A stretch of 31,355 nucleotides of DNA, taken from NCBI GenBank assembly GCA_036803245.1, contig DAIRUQ010000026.1:1-31355 (forward strand), read 5' to 3'. Below, piece by piece: positions 31,251 to 31,355 of the stretch; within the stretch, counting starts at the first letter, position 1; every line of letters begins with the position of its first letter. The notes under the pieces are model-generated. The model was not told where the DNA came from and searched no databases. It worked only from the letters and a program-made list of their open reading frames with translations. This DNA comes from DAIRUQ01 sp036803245. GTDB lineage: Bacteria; Chloroflexota; Anaerolineae; UBA1429. Both the position numbers and the translations under genes were made by a program.

Positions 31251-31355
31251 ATGGCAAAGCAGCTCAAGTTCTCGGAAGATGCACGACGCTCCCTGAAAAA
31301 GGGTGTGGACACGTTGGCCAAGGCCGTAGGGTCGACGCTGGGGCCCAAGGGCCGC
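31251..31355 (+). CDS. groEL: Chaperonin GroEL, N-terminal part (cut by window edge)
   Basis: The first 35 residues, MAKQLKFSEDARRSLKKGVD and on to GSTLGPKGR, match the GroEL N-terminus; the segment around TLGPKGR is part of the nucleotide-binding region. The gene runs off the right edge. GGGAGG (31236-31241) lies 9 bases before the ATG. Second gene of the CIRCE-controlled groESL operon. Confidence 0.97.
   Translation, partial: MAKQLKFSEDARRSLKKGVDTLAKAVGSTLGPKGR

Overview
The window is GC-rich and densely coded. It has three 100-N scaffold gaps (3471-3570, 5739-5838, 7676-7775), as expected of a metagenome-derived or draft assembly. A member of the Chloroflexota (Anaerolineae or Caldilineae type) is the best guess. 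The pointers are a lipoprotein with a long Glu/Lys/Val stalk after its lipobox, many ABC importers, UroD-like methyltransferase relatives, an HTH plus receiver regulator of a kind I associate with this phylum, and groESL behind a CIRCE element. This is inference from gene style; no rRNA or other marker gene is present.

Layout. 1-3425 (minus): a peptide-type ABC importer, with a solute-binding lipoprotein whose domain halves are in swapped order, followed by a permease cut by the window edge. 3719-5664 (plus): a DegV-type fatty-acid-binding protein and a double-GNAT acetyltransferase. 5687-6872 (minus): a small membrane protein broken by a gap and an OGG1/AlkA-like DNA glycosylase. 6970-11437 (plus): a GH95 alpha-L-fucosidase (broken by a gap) and two UroD/MtaA-like proteins, behind a palindrome. 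11468-13949 (minus): an SDR, a dolichol/phytol-kinase-like enzyme and a membrane protein. 14131-18571: an envelope group, with a bactofilin-like membrane protein on plus facing a LiaF-like, TM-only and GlsB-type trio on minus across a shared hairpin. 18598-19200 (minus): a small unknown gene with its own strong promoter, structured leader and intrinsic terminator. 19322-22183 (minus): a large FtsX-type permease without an ATPase. 22247-27092 (minus): a sugar ABC importer (two permeases, binding protein) with an uncharacterised DUF3863-like protein. 27143-30713: a regulator divergent from the sugar operon, meeting a hybrid histidine kinase tail to tail. 30790-31355 (plus): CIRCE, groES and the start of groEL.

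How it fits together. The carbohydrate theme (fucosidase, UroD-like pair, sugar importer, DUF3863-like protein) suggests scavenging of complex glycans. The sugar importer may be controlled by the divergent regulator, whose promoter carries a perfect 9-bp inverted repeat. The envelope group and groESL are stress functions. The most unusual items are the permuted binding protein, the regulator/kinase pair with degenerate signalling domains, the fucosidase/UroD operon, and the isolated small gene at 18598-18951. I saw no CRISPR array, tRNA, rRNA, insertion sequence or prophage.
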